Shown: positions 33,782-43,900 of the stretch, in pieces
How positions within the stretch are numbered: position 1 is the first letter of the stretch
Layout of the letters: each line of letters starts with the position of its first letter
Assembly (NCBI RefSeq): GCF_001486585.1
Contig: NZ_LN909043.1
Span: 63,361-127,360 of the forward strand
Origin: Paenibacillus senegalimassiliensis
GTDB taxonomy: Bacteria > Bacillota > Bacilli > Paenibacillales > Paenibacillaceae
Length of the DNA: 64,000 nt
Reading direction: 5' to 3'
Made by a program: the position numbers and the translations under genes
The notes under the pieces: generated by a model
The model's database searches: none
What the model was told of the DNA's origin: nothing
The model's input: only the letters and a program-made list of their open reading frames with translations

Positions 33782-35890
33782 TTACTCGAAGTTGTCTATT
33801 GCGCTATCGCCTATCTCCAGCGCATAAGGCTTTACGGGAAGCTTGTAAGCTTGGCGAATTAGCGAGAAGTAATGGTCGCCACGGACGACCTCATATTCCT
33901 CTCCCAATTGATTGGTCAATTGGACCATATCGGATGGGGTCAGGCTCCAGGCCAGCAATCCCAAAGAGACGAATAAGGGAGATTTACCGTCCCAGTTTGC
34001 CTTGGCTTCTTCCAAAATACGCAAGCCATCTTGAGTTGTGCTAATGCCCTGAATGGTGGAGACCGGAAGTGAACCGTTCACAATCTCCACGCCATAGCGG
34101 TCCTCCCAGCTCAGGAATAACCCTGGAGACTTATAATGCTGCTCGTAGGCCTTGGCATAGGAGGTGCCCAGCGGCAAGTTCTCCCCATCGATGCGATTAA
34201 GTACATAGGTCAGGGGCATCTTTGTTTTCTGCATATATTTATAGCTTTGCTTCAAGTAATTGGCGAAGGTGGTTTGCGGCCATGCTTCCGGATAGAAGTA
34301 ACCGACACCCGATGGTCCGGCGATAATCAGATCGTTCGTGGTACTCGACTGCTGATAGTAATTCAGTATGGCCGGAGCGGCATCGTATAGCAGGGGGCTG
34401 GAGGTCCAGTTCAGCGGAATTTCTCCGCGGGCCGGGTCATCCCACAGATTACGCATCTTGTGCTGATTGTACTGGAAGTTGTCACCTTCGCTGAAAGTGT
34501 AGGTCACGTAAATTTTATTTGCCAGCTTGGGTGCCGGTGGAGTCTTGAGCTTGAATGGTTTGGACTCTGTGCCGGAGAAGACGGTCAGATTGCTGAACCA
34601 GTCGGCAGCCAGCACGTATACGCTATGATTGGAGGCCACCTCGACCGAACTGAATTCCCCTGCGACATCGTTGCTGAACCAGCCGAGATAAGGCGTACCA
34701 GGCTTGACGTCGCTCAGAATCTTCTCAAACAGTGCCCGCTGCTCGGGATCGTTGACCTCCAGCCAGAAGACCATCGCCTTGTTGGCTACGGCATAGTCAC
34801 GCAGGTACCCGTAAGGCTCCTTCTTCTCCGAGGACAGAGGCTGAACATTGCCTGCCGATACCTTGTATTGGTTCCACATCGTGACGGAGGCGGTCAACTC
34901 TTGCGTCCCTTGGGGAGCTTCGAACCGGTACACGAAGTAACGCCCGTTGTCCGCGAATCGGTGCCCGCCGTCTCCGGCTGATACTTGAGATTGCTGACGG
35001 TCATACAGGAACTTCTCTTCTTCGGACGTATCTGCGATAAAGTCAGCGATGAGCTGGCCATCCGCCTTCACGACGACCCGATGAACAGCCGAGCCCCAGC
35101 CGTCTTGGCTGAATGCATCGTCAAAGCGTAAGAATACGGCACCCTTGCCGAGGAACGGGGTAAGGTTCAGGTCATAGGTATCCTTATTGCCAGCATCGCG
35201 GACTTGCTCGGTTTCTTCCGCAATAACTTCGAACGAGTCAGGCAATCCTGGCGGAATGGCGATTGGAGCATCCGGGCTCAAGCCGACCAGCATACGCTGG
35301 GTGGTCTGCTTCCAGAGATGCTCATATTGCCAGGTGTACGCATCCATTCGATCCTCGAATCGCCCACGTAAATCCTCAAGCACCTTGAGCTTGTAGGGTG
35401 AAGATTTGAGCTTGTTAGCTAACTCGGGGCTTGCTACTACAGCGTTCTTGAGCCCGGCTAGCGTTGTGGCTACGTTGATGGAATCCGGAACTTCCGGATC
35501 GTAAATAATGATGCCTTTCACCTCATGCTTGTATTTCTTAACAAGATTCCAAATGTCGTCATGTACCGTATAAGGGACCTGAAGATCGCCTAGCCAGGTC
35601 AGCTTACCTTCTTCTTCGCTCTCCAGCAGATAGATGCGGGGCTCCGTACGGTTCACGATTCCTTGCAGTGTAGCCAATAACAGACGGGTATCGCCGGGAG
35701 CTTCAAGCACATCCGCGACGTCCAGCCTTTTTACCTTCGTAAAATTTGGAAGCGCTTGCGATTTAGGCCAGTTAATCGTTTCTTTCCATTTGTTAGAACT
35801 CGAGGATTGTGCAGTAGCAGAGGTGGTGCCAAGGGTTAAGGACAACGCGCATAACAAAATGAAACCTGCCATCGTAAGCTTTCGTATCAA
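33782..35890 (-). CDS. Secreted GxGYxYP-domain protein, putative glycoside hydrolase
   Basis: 702 residues with a signal peptide (cleavage probably after TSATA, about residue 26) and no lipobox. The C-terminal half holds GPSGVGYFYPEAWP, the motif naming the GxGYxYP family; the N-terminal domain begins RLDVADVLEAPGDTRLLLATL, as in that family. About residues 225-360 form an inserted beta-rich segment (DLNLTPFLGKGAVFLRFDD, RVVVKADGQLI, FVYRFEAPQGTQEL) that looks like a carbohydrate-binding module. The family is associated with glycan-use loci, but its activity is poorly defined. TTG at 35890 has GAGGTG seven bases upstream. It is divergent from the GntR/LacI regulator of the sugar locus. Confidence 0.8.
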   Translation of the reverse strand: MIRKLTMAGFILLCALSLTLGTTSATAQSSSSNKWKETINWPKSQALPNFTKVKRLDVADVLEAPGDTRLLLATLQGIVNRTEPRIYLLESEEEGKLTWLGDLQVPYTVHDDIWNLVKKYKHEVKGIIIYDPEVPDSINVATTLAGLKNAVVASPELANKLKSSPYKLKVLEDLRGRFEDRMDAYTWQYEHLWKQTTQRMLVGLSPDAPIAIPPGLPDSFEVIAEETEQVRDAGNKDTYDLNLTPFLGKGAVFLRFDDAFSQDGWGSAVHRVVVKADGQLIADFIADTSEEEKFLYDRQQSQVSAGDGGHRFADNGRYFVYRFEAPQGTQELTASVTMWNQYKVSAGNVQPLSSEKKEPYGYLRDYAVANKAMVFWLEVNDPEQRALFEKILSDVKPGTPYLGWFSNDVAGEFSSVEVASNHSVYVLAADWFSNLTVFSGTESKPFKLKTPPAPKLANKIYVTYTFSEGDNFQYNQHKMRNLWDDPARGEIPLNWTSSPLLYDAAPAILNYYQQSSTTNDLIIAGPSGVGYFYPEAWPQTTFANYLKQSYKYMQKTKMPLTYVLNRIDGENLPLGTSYAKAYEQHYKSPGLFLSWEDRYGVEIVNGSLPVSTIQGISTTQDGLRILEEAKANWDGKSPLFVSLGLLAWSLTPSDMVQLTNQLGEEYEVVRGDHYFSLIRQAYKLPVKPYALEIGDSAIDNFE

Positions 35891-36071
35891 GCTCGTTCAC
35901 CTCGTATCCTCATTATCAGAGACTATCGCTTGAGGCTCTCCCGCAGGCCGCGAACACCTCTATTCCTCCTTTTTGCCGACTGTCTGCGGCAGGAACAAAC
36001 GATAACACCTGTATAATATGTTTAATATATCCAATACTTAGTGTCAAGCAAGCGAACAATATTTTGCCAGA

Positions 36072-36098
36072 TTGACGAAATGACATAAATGATATAAC
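36072..36098 (+). promoter_or_regulatory. Regulator promoter with candidate operator copy 1
   Basis: TTGACG (36072-36077) and TATAAC (36093-36098) with a short 15-base spacer lie 37 bases before the regulator gene. Between and over them runs TGACATAAATGATATA (36081-36096), nearly identical to a sequence before the ABC permease operon at 37476. Autoregulation by the GntR/LacI-type protein is inferred. Confidence 0.5.
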
Positions 36099-36135
36099 TT
36101 AGATGTATTGAGAGAAAAGATAGGAGAACTGTAAG

Positions 36136-37368
36136 ATGCAGAACGAGCGACAACCGTTATACATGCAAATTCAGCAGCATTTCAAGAACTTGATACTTGA
36201 GGGCGACCTGAAGGAGAACGACAAGATTCCTTCGGAGAAGATTCTGATGGAGCAGTTTGACGTGAGCCGGATTACGGTGGCTAATGCACTGATGCAATTG
36301 GCGAAGGATGGCTGGATTTACCGGATTCCCGGTCGAGGCAGCTTCGTCAGTGAACGGATCGGGGAATTGCTGCGCCAAGGCCAAGGTACTATGGGACAAG
36401 GGGGAGGCGGTCTACGAATCCGCCGGGAAGGAGAGGCGGCACAATACAACTCGGCCGGAGGCGTAGACACCCTTCCTCTGGTGAGAGAATCGCTGGATGC
36501 TTCGGGCAAGAAGAAGACGATCATTGGACTGGTGATTCCGTTGCTGGTGGACTACTTCGCCATCCGGCTCCTGCAAGGAATCAACAATGTTCTTGAGCAT
36601 AGTCCTTACAGCTTGCAGATTGTTCTTACCTACAATTCCATCGACCGCGAGAAGGAGGCCATTAATGAACTGATTCGCCAGGGAGCGGCGGGATTAATCA
36701 TCTTCCCCTCGGATGCAGAGACCTACAACGAGGAGATATTGTCCCTCAAGCTCCGTGGATATCCCTTCGTGCTCATCGACCGTTACTTGCCGGGAGTGGC
36801 GACCAATGTTGCTCGCAGCGACGGCATGATCGGGGGACAATTGGCCGTAGATTATTTATGGGGACTAGGCCATCGAGACATTGCCATCTGCTCGGATGCG
36901 CGGCTACCGACCATCACGGTAGAAGATCGGATTAACGGGTATATGGAGGCATTGAAGCAGAAGGAAGCCATGATTAATCCGGCGTTGATCCTTACCGACT
37001 TCAATGTGGATTACAGCAGTCTGGACAGCAGTCATCCCTTGTACCGGTTCATCAAGAACCGGATTGCCTCGGCTTATATTACTCTGAATGGCAGATTGGG
37101 GCTGCACATCTATTCTATCTGCAAGGAGCTTGGGCTGAGAGTGCCGGAGGATGTCTCCATCCTTACCTTTGATGATCCATCACCCGGGCTGCATGAATGG
37201 GGTTATTTTTCGCATATTTCACAATCGGAGCTCGAAATGGGAGAGGCAGCAGCTAACATTTTGCTGCAAATTTTCCAACAATCCGATATCCGGGAATCGG
37301 GATATACGAAGATTATTCTGGAGCCCAAGCTGATCGAAAGTCAGTCTACAGGGCCATTTCATCCATGA
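36136..37368 (+). CDS. GntR-LacI hybrid (AraR-type) sugar-responsive regulator
   Basis: 410 residues. The N-terminal GntR winged helix spans about residues 1-75 (PLYMQIQQHFKNLILEGDL, KIPSEKILMEQFDVSRITV, GRGSFVSE). After a Gly-rich linker, residues about 130-405 are a periplasmic-binding-protein-like sensor domain of the LacI/GalR type (IGLVIPLLVDYFA, GLIIFPSDAET, DRYLPGVATNVARSDG). This combination is known from AraR. It probably represses the adjoining importer and hydrolase genes until its sugar binds. GGAG stands upstream of the ATG. Candidate operators lie before its own gene and before the ABC operon. Confidence 0.9.
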   Translation: MQNERQPLYMQIQQHFKNLILEGDLKENDKIPSEKILMEQFDVSRITVANALMQLAKDGWIYRIPGRGSFVSERIGELLRQGQGTMGQGGGGLRIRREGEAAQYNSAGGVDTLPLVRESLDASGKKKTIIGLVIPLLVDYFAIRLLQGINNVLEHSPYSLQIVLTYNSIDREKEAINELIRQGAAGLIIFPSDAETYNEEILSLKLRGYPFVLIDRYLPGVATNVARSDGMIGGQLAVDYLWGLGHRDIAICSDARLPTITVEDRINGYMEALKQKEAMINPALILTDFNVDYSSLDSSHPLYRFIKNRIASAYITLNGRLGLHIYSICKELGLRVPEDVSILTFDDPSPGLHEWGYFSHISQSELEMGEAAANILLQIFQQSDIRESGYTKIILEPKLIESQSTGPFHP

Positions 37369-37403
37369 GTGCCCCCAGACTTCCGAGACTATTCAGCACT
37401 ATA

Positions 37404-37440
37404 GACACCTGCTTGCTCCATAAGCGGGTGTCCTTTTTTG
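37404..37440 (+). terminator. Terminator after the sugar regulator
   Basis: GACACCTGCTT pairs with AAGCGGGTGTC (one G-T pair) and is followed by CTTTTTTG. Confidence 0.85.
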
Positions 37441-37453
37441 TAATAAATTAGCA

Positions 37454-37503
37454 ATAAATGATATATCTAATATCTTGACATAAATGACATAGTGCAATAT
37501 ATT
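37454..37503 (+). promoter_or_regulatory. Promoter and two candidate operators of the sugar operon
   Basis: TTGACA (37475-37480), 17 bases, TATATT (37498-37503) form a strong promoter. ATAAATGATATA (37454-37465) lies upstream and ATAAATGACATA (37480-37491) lies between the boxes, 26 bases apart. The same ATAAATGAYATA occurs before the regulator gene at 36085. Confidence 0.75.
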
Positions 37504-37580
37504 TAATAATGCAAATAGTGTTTCAGATACCACCTGTCATTGATGGAAGGCGGAACTTTGTAAGGGGGGTTGCTGGTGTT

Positions 37581-38579
37581 ATGGGAAAAACGGTAGCACA
37601 GGGAGGAAGACAAACGCTGAAGCAAGCTTTTGGAAGGCATAAGGACGCATGGATTGCCACCGTTATCCTGGTACCGATGTTTTTCTTTTGGTTACTGGTT
37701 TCAGGATTTCCTACCATGTTCGGATTTGTGCTTGGCTTCTTTCAATGGGTAGGCTTGGCCGACACGCCCAAGTTTATCTGGTTCGACAATTTTATCAGCT
37801 TCTTCAATAACCCGGTTTATACGGATGCGTTGTGGAGATCAATCTGGCTGGGCGGTCTGGTGACTGTCATTACGTTAGGTGCCGGTTTCGGAGCGGCATT
37901 GCTTATGAACATGCCACTGTTCGGCAAGGGCTTCTACCGTTCCATCTGGTACATACCCGCTGTAACGGCGACCGTAGCCACAACGCAAGTCTTCAATATC
38001 TTCCTTGATTCCAATAATGGAGTCATCAACAATATCCTCAAGTCCATGGGCAAGGACCCTATTGTATGGCAGTATTCAGTGGGCTGGGGAATTTTCTGGA
38101 TTGTGGTTTATTCCGTCTGGAAGGGCGTGGGCGGAGCGGCACTGATCTGGCTGGCGGGTCTGCAATCGGTAGACCTCACCTTATATGAAGCTGCGGAAAT
38201 TGACGGGGCAGGGCGCTGGGATAAGCTGCGTTACGTAACGATGCCAGGGCTCAAGCCAATTGCAACTTATATTGTCATTACAAACCTGATCGCTGCAATT
38301 CAGATTTATGAACAGGTGTTGTTTATTACCAACGGGGGACCTTATGGTCAGACCGAGGTGTTGGTATTCCGAATTTATCGTGACGGCTTCTGGGACTTCA
38401 ACCTAGGCATGGCGGGGGCTTCGTCCCTGATTATGGCGTTGATCATTATTACCGTGACCGTCATGTACTACAACTGGTCTACCAAGTCAGATCGCCGGAC
38501 GACCATACCAATCAAGCCGATCAAACCGATTGCAAAGGGGGGAAGCGGGCATGGCCGAAGCACTAAGCGTGAGGTTTAA
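37581..38579 (+). CDS. Sugar ABC transporter permease, CUT1 MalF-type
   Basis: About 332 residues with six membrane helices and the EAA loop LYEAAEIDGAGRWDKLRYVTM that contacts the ATPase. CUT1 permeases import oligosaccharides. ATG 37581 has AAGGGGGG ten bases upstream; the longer frame starts at the promoter. There is no ATPase gene in the operon, so a shared MsmX/UgpC-type ATPase encoded elsewhere is expected, as is normal in these bacteria. The next gene overlaps its end by 29 bases. Confidence 0.9.
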   Translation: MGKTVAQGGRQTLKQAFGRHKDAWIATVILVPMFFFWLLVSGFPTMFGFVLGFFQWVGLADTPKFIWFDNFISFFNNPVYTDALWRSIWLGGLVTVITLGAGFGAALLMNMPLFGKGFYRSIWYIPAVTATVATTQVFNIFLDSNNGVINNILKSMGKDPIVWQYSVGWGIFWIVVYSVWKGVGGAALIWLAGLQSVDLTLYEAAEIDGAGRWDKLRYVTMPGLKPIATYIVITNLIAAIQIYEQVLFITNGGPYGQTEVLVFRIYRDGFWDFNLGMAGASSLIMALIIITVTVMYYNWSTKSDRRTTIPIKPIKPIAKGGSGHGRSTKREV

Positions 38580-39474
38580 GAAACAGCTCAAGCCCGTTCA
38601 TTTACTGGGACATATCATCTTGCTTGGCGTCGGACTTATTTTGCTGTATCCCTTAATTTTTATGATCTTTGCCGGTTTTTTCACCAAGACGGAGTTCACC
38701 TCTACGGTACTGGGCATCCTTCCGATTCCGAAGGCCCCAACACTGGAGAACTTTAAGGCCTTGATTGTGGGTTCAACGGATGCCGCAGTGGCAACGTATT
38801 TCAAGAACTCATTAATTCGCACATCCTACAATACGGTCTGGGCGATTTTGACCTCCTTCCTGGCGGGGTACGTATTTGCCCGTTTGCATTTCAAAGGCCG
38901 GGACACTTTGTTCCTCATTTTACTGGCTACTCAGATGATTCCCGGTACACTGGCTATCATTCCGACTTATCTGGAATTTGCCCGCTTCCCGTTTGCCGGA
39001 GGCAACGATATATTTACCGGGGGAACGGGGATTCTGAACTCTTGGTGGGTGTACCTGCTAGGCGGACCTAGCATCAATATTATGGGGACCTTTCTGGTCA
39101 AGCAATCGCTAGAGAAGGTTCCGTTAGAAATCGATGAAGCAGCCACGGTGGATGGAGCGGGTACGTTCCGATTGATTTTCCAGATTCTCTTCCCGCTACA
39201 GCTTCCGATCATGGCATTCATTGCCATTACCACCGCGCTGGGTACATGGAATGACTTTATTACTCCGTTCTTCTATACCACTAGCGATCATTTGCAAACG
39301 CTTCCGGCGGCAATTACAAGGTTGTCCTCCGTTGGCGCAAGTCCCGGTGCTGTGATTAACTATCCATTGATCATCACGTTAAGTCTTGGCATTACCGTTC
39401 CCGCACTGCTGATTTTTGCCTTCTTCCAGAAATATATTGTTCAAGGCTTGGCGAATACGGGGATCAAAGGATAG
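38551..39474 (+). CDS. Sugar ABC transporter permease, CUT1 MalG-type
   Basis: About 307 residues, six membrane helices, EAA loop IDEAATVDGAGTFRLIFQIL, and the typical ending FFQKYIVQGLANTGIKG. ATG 38551 has AAGGGGGGAAG upstream, inside the end of the preceding gene, suggesting coupled translation. It pairs with the MalF-type permease to form the oligosaccharide channel. Confidence 0.9.
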   Translation: MAEALSVRFKKQLKPVHLLGHIILLGVGLILLYPLIFMIFAGFFTKTEFTSTVLGILPIPKAPTLENFKALIVGSTDAAVATYFKNSLIRTSYNTVWAILTSFLAGYVFARLHFKGRDTLFLILLATQMIPGTLAIIPTYLEFARFPFAGGNDIFTGGTGILNSWWVYLLGGPSINIMGTFLVKQSLEKVPLEIDEAATVDGAGTFRLIFQILFPLQLPIMAFIAITTALGTWNDFITPFFYTTSDHLQTLPAAITRLSSVGASPGAVINYPLIITLSLGITVPALLIFAFFQKYIVQGLANTGIKG

Positions 39475-39518
39475 TTCATCTTATAAAAAATCAGCTTTGA
39501 AAATGGAGGGGTTCAAGT

Positions 39519-40964
39519 ATGTTTAAGAAAGTATCGTTTATGCTTCTTTCACTTGTGCTAATGGCAGGGCTTGCCGCCTGTTCGTCAGGTGGTAATGCGG
39601 GGGGCAGTGGCTCCGGAAATGCAACGGGTGGCGATTCATCCAATAATGATGGAGCCGGTCAAGTTACAACCATTACGGTGTTAAATGAAGGCGCTGTAGC
39701 AGTAGGTGTTGGAGAGCTTGAAGGTTTGTTGGAGAAGAAGAAACAGGCAACGATTGCTGATGAAACGCAAGAGCCGCGAGTTGTGGAGGAGGATTTCAAC
39801 TACACTCCTGGTCAGACTGCAAAAGGGGCAGTGTTCCCTTACCTATACCAATCCATCATCCATGATCGTCTGAGCAGTAAAGGCATTGCGGTGAAGACAG
39901 AAGACTGGGGATGGGGAGAGCAACTGATTCAGAAACAGACCGCTGGTTTCCTGGCCAAGAATATTCCTGACATCATTGTGGGCGAAACCCAGATGCCAGG
40001 CTTTGCACAGCAGGGTTTGCTTGAACCGTTTCCCGATGATCTAGCCCAGGATATTCGCGATAAAGTGGCTCCGGCCGCATGGAGCCCTATGGAATATGAT
40101 GGTAAAATTTATGGATTTGCCTCACAGCCAGGAGTGAGCAGCTTGTTCTGGAACAAGGATCTCGTGAAGCAAGCAGGTCTTGATCCAGACAAAGCACCAG
40201 CCACCTGGGATGAATTTTTGAGCAATGTCACCAAGGTGACAGAAGCAGGCGCCGGGAAATTTTACGGTGGTGGGGTCTATGCCGGACCTAATGCCGGGGG
40301 ATACCTGCGGTACGGTACGCTTCTGGTCATTAACGGCGGCGGGTTTGCCGATGATCAAGGACAACCGGTATTTAACTCTGACGCCAACGTGGAGACTGTC
40401 CAGTTCCTGAAAGAGTTGAACAAGAATCATCCTCCGGGCTTGATGGCCAATACCAATGAAGGTGCCTACTTTGATGCCTTCAAGAAAGGTCAAATTGCCT
40501 ATTTGATTGACGGACCTTGGCGGGCAGGAGAAAGTGCCCATCTTGATATTGATTACGGTATGGCTCAAATCCCATTGTCCTCAGACGGTCAACCGGGCAA
40601 TATTACGATTGGTGCTGCTTTTCACTCAGTACCTAAGGATGCCAAGAACAAAGAAGCGGCGTTTGAATATATTCGCATTATGTTTAGCGAGGAGATTCAA
40701 CAGCTTATTGCAGATACCGGTGCACGTTCGCCTGTATTGAAATCCATTGCCGAATCGGAAGATTATAAGTCCGCCCATCCGGAGATGTACCAGCACTATC
40801 TAGCTATGTCCGGTAATGTGCAAGGGCTTCCGACATTTGCGAAAGAAGACTCGAAAATTTGGCAGATGTTTGGTGATGCGGTGACCAAATCGCTGATGAC
40901 GAACGAGGATGTTAAGTCGATTCTAGACGATGCGCAGAAGAAGGCGGAGGTTAGAACGAAGTAA
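39519..40964 (+). CDS. Sugar ABC transporter substrate-binding lipoprotein (SBP family 1)
   Basis: 481 residues with signal peptide and lipobox LAAC (Cys 21), a Gly/Ser/Asn-rich linker and a family-1 sugar-binding fold: ADIIVGETQMPGFAQQGLLE-like DIIVGETQMPGFAQQGLLE, then YDGKIYGFASQPGVSSLFWN and an IDGPWRAGE motif. It binds the oligosaccharide outside the cell and delivers it to the two CUT1 permeases directly upstream. The ligand, given the GH38 gene just downstream, is probably a mannose-containing or other alpha-linked glycan. Confidence 0.9.
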   Translation: MFKKVSFMLLSLVLMAGLAACSSGGNAGGSGSGNATGGDSSNNDGAGQVTTITVLNEGAVAVGVGELEGLLEKKKQATIADETQEPRVVEEDFNYTPGQTAKGAVFPYLYQSIIHDRLSSKGIAVKTEDWGWGEQLIQKQTAGFLAKNIPDIIVGETQMPGFAQQGLLEPFPDDLAQDIRDKVAPAAWSPMEYDGKIYGFASQPGVSSLFWNKDLVKQAGLDPDKAPATWDEFLSNVTKVTEAGAGKFYGGGVYAGPNAGGYLRYGTLLVINGGGFADDQGQPVFNSDANVETVQFLKELNKNHPPGLMANTNEGAYFDAFKKGQIAYLIDGPWRAGESAHLDIDYGMAQIPLSSDGQPGNITIGAAFHSVPKDAKNKEAAFEYIRIMFSEEIQQLIADTGARSPVLKSIAESEDYKSAHPEMYQHYLAMSGNVQGLPTFAKEDSKIWQMFGDAVTKSLMTNEDVKSILDDAQKKAEVRTK

Positions 40965-40990
40965 AACTATTATTGAAAGAGTGATGCAGC

Positions 40991-43900
40991 ATGCCTTATG
41001 AAACAAACCAGATTATGATCCAAAAGGCGAAGGGACGGCTAGCCAAACTGCAAGAATATATGTATCGGCCGGTGTCGGAACTGGAGGTTCGCGCATGGGT
41101 GACAAAGGAACCTGTGTCCTTTGCGGAGAGAACGGACGGCAGCTATCTTGAGCTGCAGCCCGGGAGCAAATGGGGCGAACTTTGGGAATGCGCTTGGTTC
41201 CATTTTCAAGGCACTGTGCCGTCATCGGCAGCAGGTAACAAGGTGGTGCTGTTGATCGACGTCAGCGGAGAACTGTGTCTTGTGGATGAAGGCGGCAGCC
41301 CGCGTCAGGGACTGACAAATATTAATTCTGAATTTGATTTTAGCCTGGGGCGGCCTGGCAAACGTGTGGTTGATGTGAGCCCGGCAGCCAAGGGCGGCGA
41401 AGTTATCGATCTGTGGGGAGATGCCGGTTGCAACGATCTGTTCGGACGTTTCCGCAGCGGGACGCTCAAGGAAGCATCCGTTGCGATATGTCATGAAGAG
41501 GCCCGGCAGTTGTACTACGATCTTGAAGTATTGATAGAACTGGGTGAGCAATTGCCGGAATCAAGTGCTAGAAAGGCACAGGTACTGCAAGCAGTCTATG
41601 AGGCGGCTAATATACTGGCCGAGGTCAGCGAGGAGACGGTTCATCGGGCGAAGCAAAGGTTGGCTCCCGTATTGAGCAAGCAAGGCGGCGACCCTGTGCT
41701 GACGGTTAGTGCCATCGGTCACGCTCATATTGACCTGGCCTGGTTATGGCCGATTCGGGAGACGATTCGCAAGGGAGCACGCACCTTCTCCACTGCCTTA
41801 CGCAACATGGAGAAGTATCCCAATTATGTATTTGGGATGAGCCAACCACAACTCTATCAGTGGATGAAGGAGCGTTATCCTCAGCTTTATGCCGAGGTGA
41901 AGGAGCGTATCCAGGAAGGCCGCTGGGAGGCGCAAGGTGCGATGTGGGTGGAGCCGGACACGAATATATCTGGCGGGGAAGCGCTGGTTCGGCAGATCCT
42001 GTACGGGAAGCGATTCTTCCGCAAGGAATTCGGCAAGGACATGAAGGTGTTATGGCTGCCCGACGTCTTCGGGTATACCGGTAGCTTGCCGCAGCTTCTC
42101 AAGAAATCCGGCGTTGATTATATGATGACGCAGAAGCTGAGCTGGAGCGTCTACAATACGCATCCTCATCACAGCTTCTTCTGGGAAGGCATAGATGGAA
42201 CTAGGGTGTTAACCCATCTGCCGCCGGAGGATACGTACAATAGTCCGGGAGCGCCAAGGTCGCTGACCAAGATTGAGCAGAGTTATCTGGACCGTAACGT
42301 ATCCGAGCATGCCTTAATGTTATTCGGCATTGGCGATGGCGGCGGGGGTCCGGGTGAAGAACATCTGGAGCGGGTGGAACGGGAACGTAACCTGCTTGGG
42401 TTACCTCCCGTAGTTCAAGAGCCTGCTATTACGTTCTTTGAACGTCTGGAGCAGGAGAGCGATCGCTTCCATACGTATCGTGGCGAGCTTTATCTGGAGA
42501 AGCACCAAGGGACACTGACTACCCAGGCGCGTAATAAATGGTATAACCGCAAGCTGGAAAAGGCGCTACGCGAGTTGGAATTCGCGGCATCGTTGCTTTG
42601 GGCGCTAGATAAGAAGGCAGCCGATTATCCTGCCGAGCGACTGGAAGAGATATGGAAGGAAATGCTGCTGTATCAATTCCATGATATTTTGCCAGGCTCA
42701 TCAATCACGCGGGTATATGATGAATCACTAGAACGTTACGGCAAGCTTCTCCCTGAAGTGCAGGCGCTGGCGACCGAAGCTTATGGGCGGGTGGCTGGAA
42801 GCAGTGGCATTCAGTCAGGCGAGTCAGTGTTATTCAATTCCCTGCCTTGGGAGCGTCGCGAATGGTTAGATACGAAGGAAGGTCTACGTTTGGTCAAGGT
42901 CCCGGCCATGAGCTGGGTTAAGTTGAAGGAAGCAGTTCAACCTGGTGAAGTATCGCCAGCGACGCTGATCGCCGAAGACCTCAAGCTGGAGAACGAGCGG
43001 CTGGCCGTTCGCTTTGCCGAAGACGGCAGCATTCTTTCGCTGCTTGACAAGGCCGTAGGCCGGGAGACGATTCGGACCGGGGCGCAAGCTAACGTATTTA
43101 CGGTATACCATGATGATGGCGATGCCTGGGACTTCCCACGTGATTATCGTGACACGGTTGCCGGTACAATGAAGCTGGCGAGCCGCCGTACCTATGTTGC
43201 CGGGCCGCAAGCCGTAGTTGAGCAGGAGTACCGATTCGGGGAGTCTGTACTGAAGCAAACCATCCGCTTGCTCGCGGGCGAGGAACTGCTGCAGTTCGAG
43301 ACGGAAGTCGATTGGCGCGAGTCCGGCAAGATGCTGCGAGTAGCTTTTCCGCTTAACGTGGTCAGCGATCAGGTCAATTGCGAGATTCAGTTCGGGGTGT
43401 TAAAGCGCCCGACGACTCGCAACAACGCCATTGAATTTGCACGGGACGAAATTTGTGCCCACCACTATATTGATCTATCACAACCGGATTACGGGGTGGC
43501 GCTGTTAAATGACAGCAAATATGGCCATAGCGCAGAGGATGGCATTCTGGATCTCAATCTGCTGCGTAGCCCGAGTTATCCCGACCCGGTCGCCGATCAG
43601 GCGGAGGGGCACTGCTTCACCTATGCTTTGTACCCGCACCAGCATGACTTTATTCAAGCCGGGGTATATCGCAAGGGGTACGAACTCAACGTGCCGATTT
43701 CTATCGTCGAATCGATCGCTCCTGCAGAGGGGGGAACCTCCTCTGCGACTCAAGCGACTGCTCCATCAGAAGCCTTTGCGCTGGTAGGAATTGATCATTC
43801 CCATGTGATGCTGGAAGCGGTGAAGAAGGCAGAAGATAGCGATCATTTGATTTTGCGGCTGTATGAAACGTCCGGTGCGGACAGCGAAGGCATTCTGCGC

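Noticed and set aside
37581..40964. Missing ATPase of the sugar importer as a sign of gene loss
   Set aside because: CUT1 importers in Bacillales usually share a general ATPase (MsmX type) encoded elsewhere, so the absence is normal.
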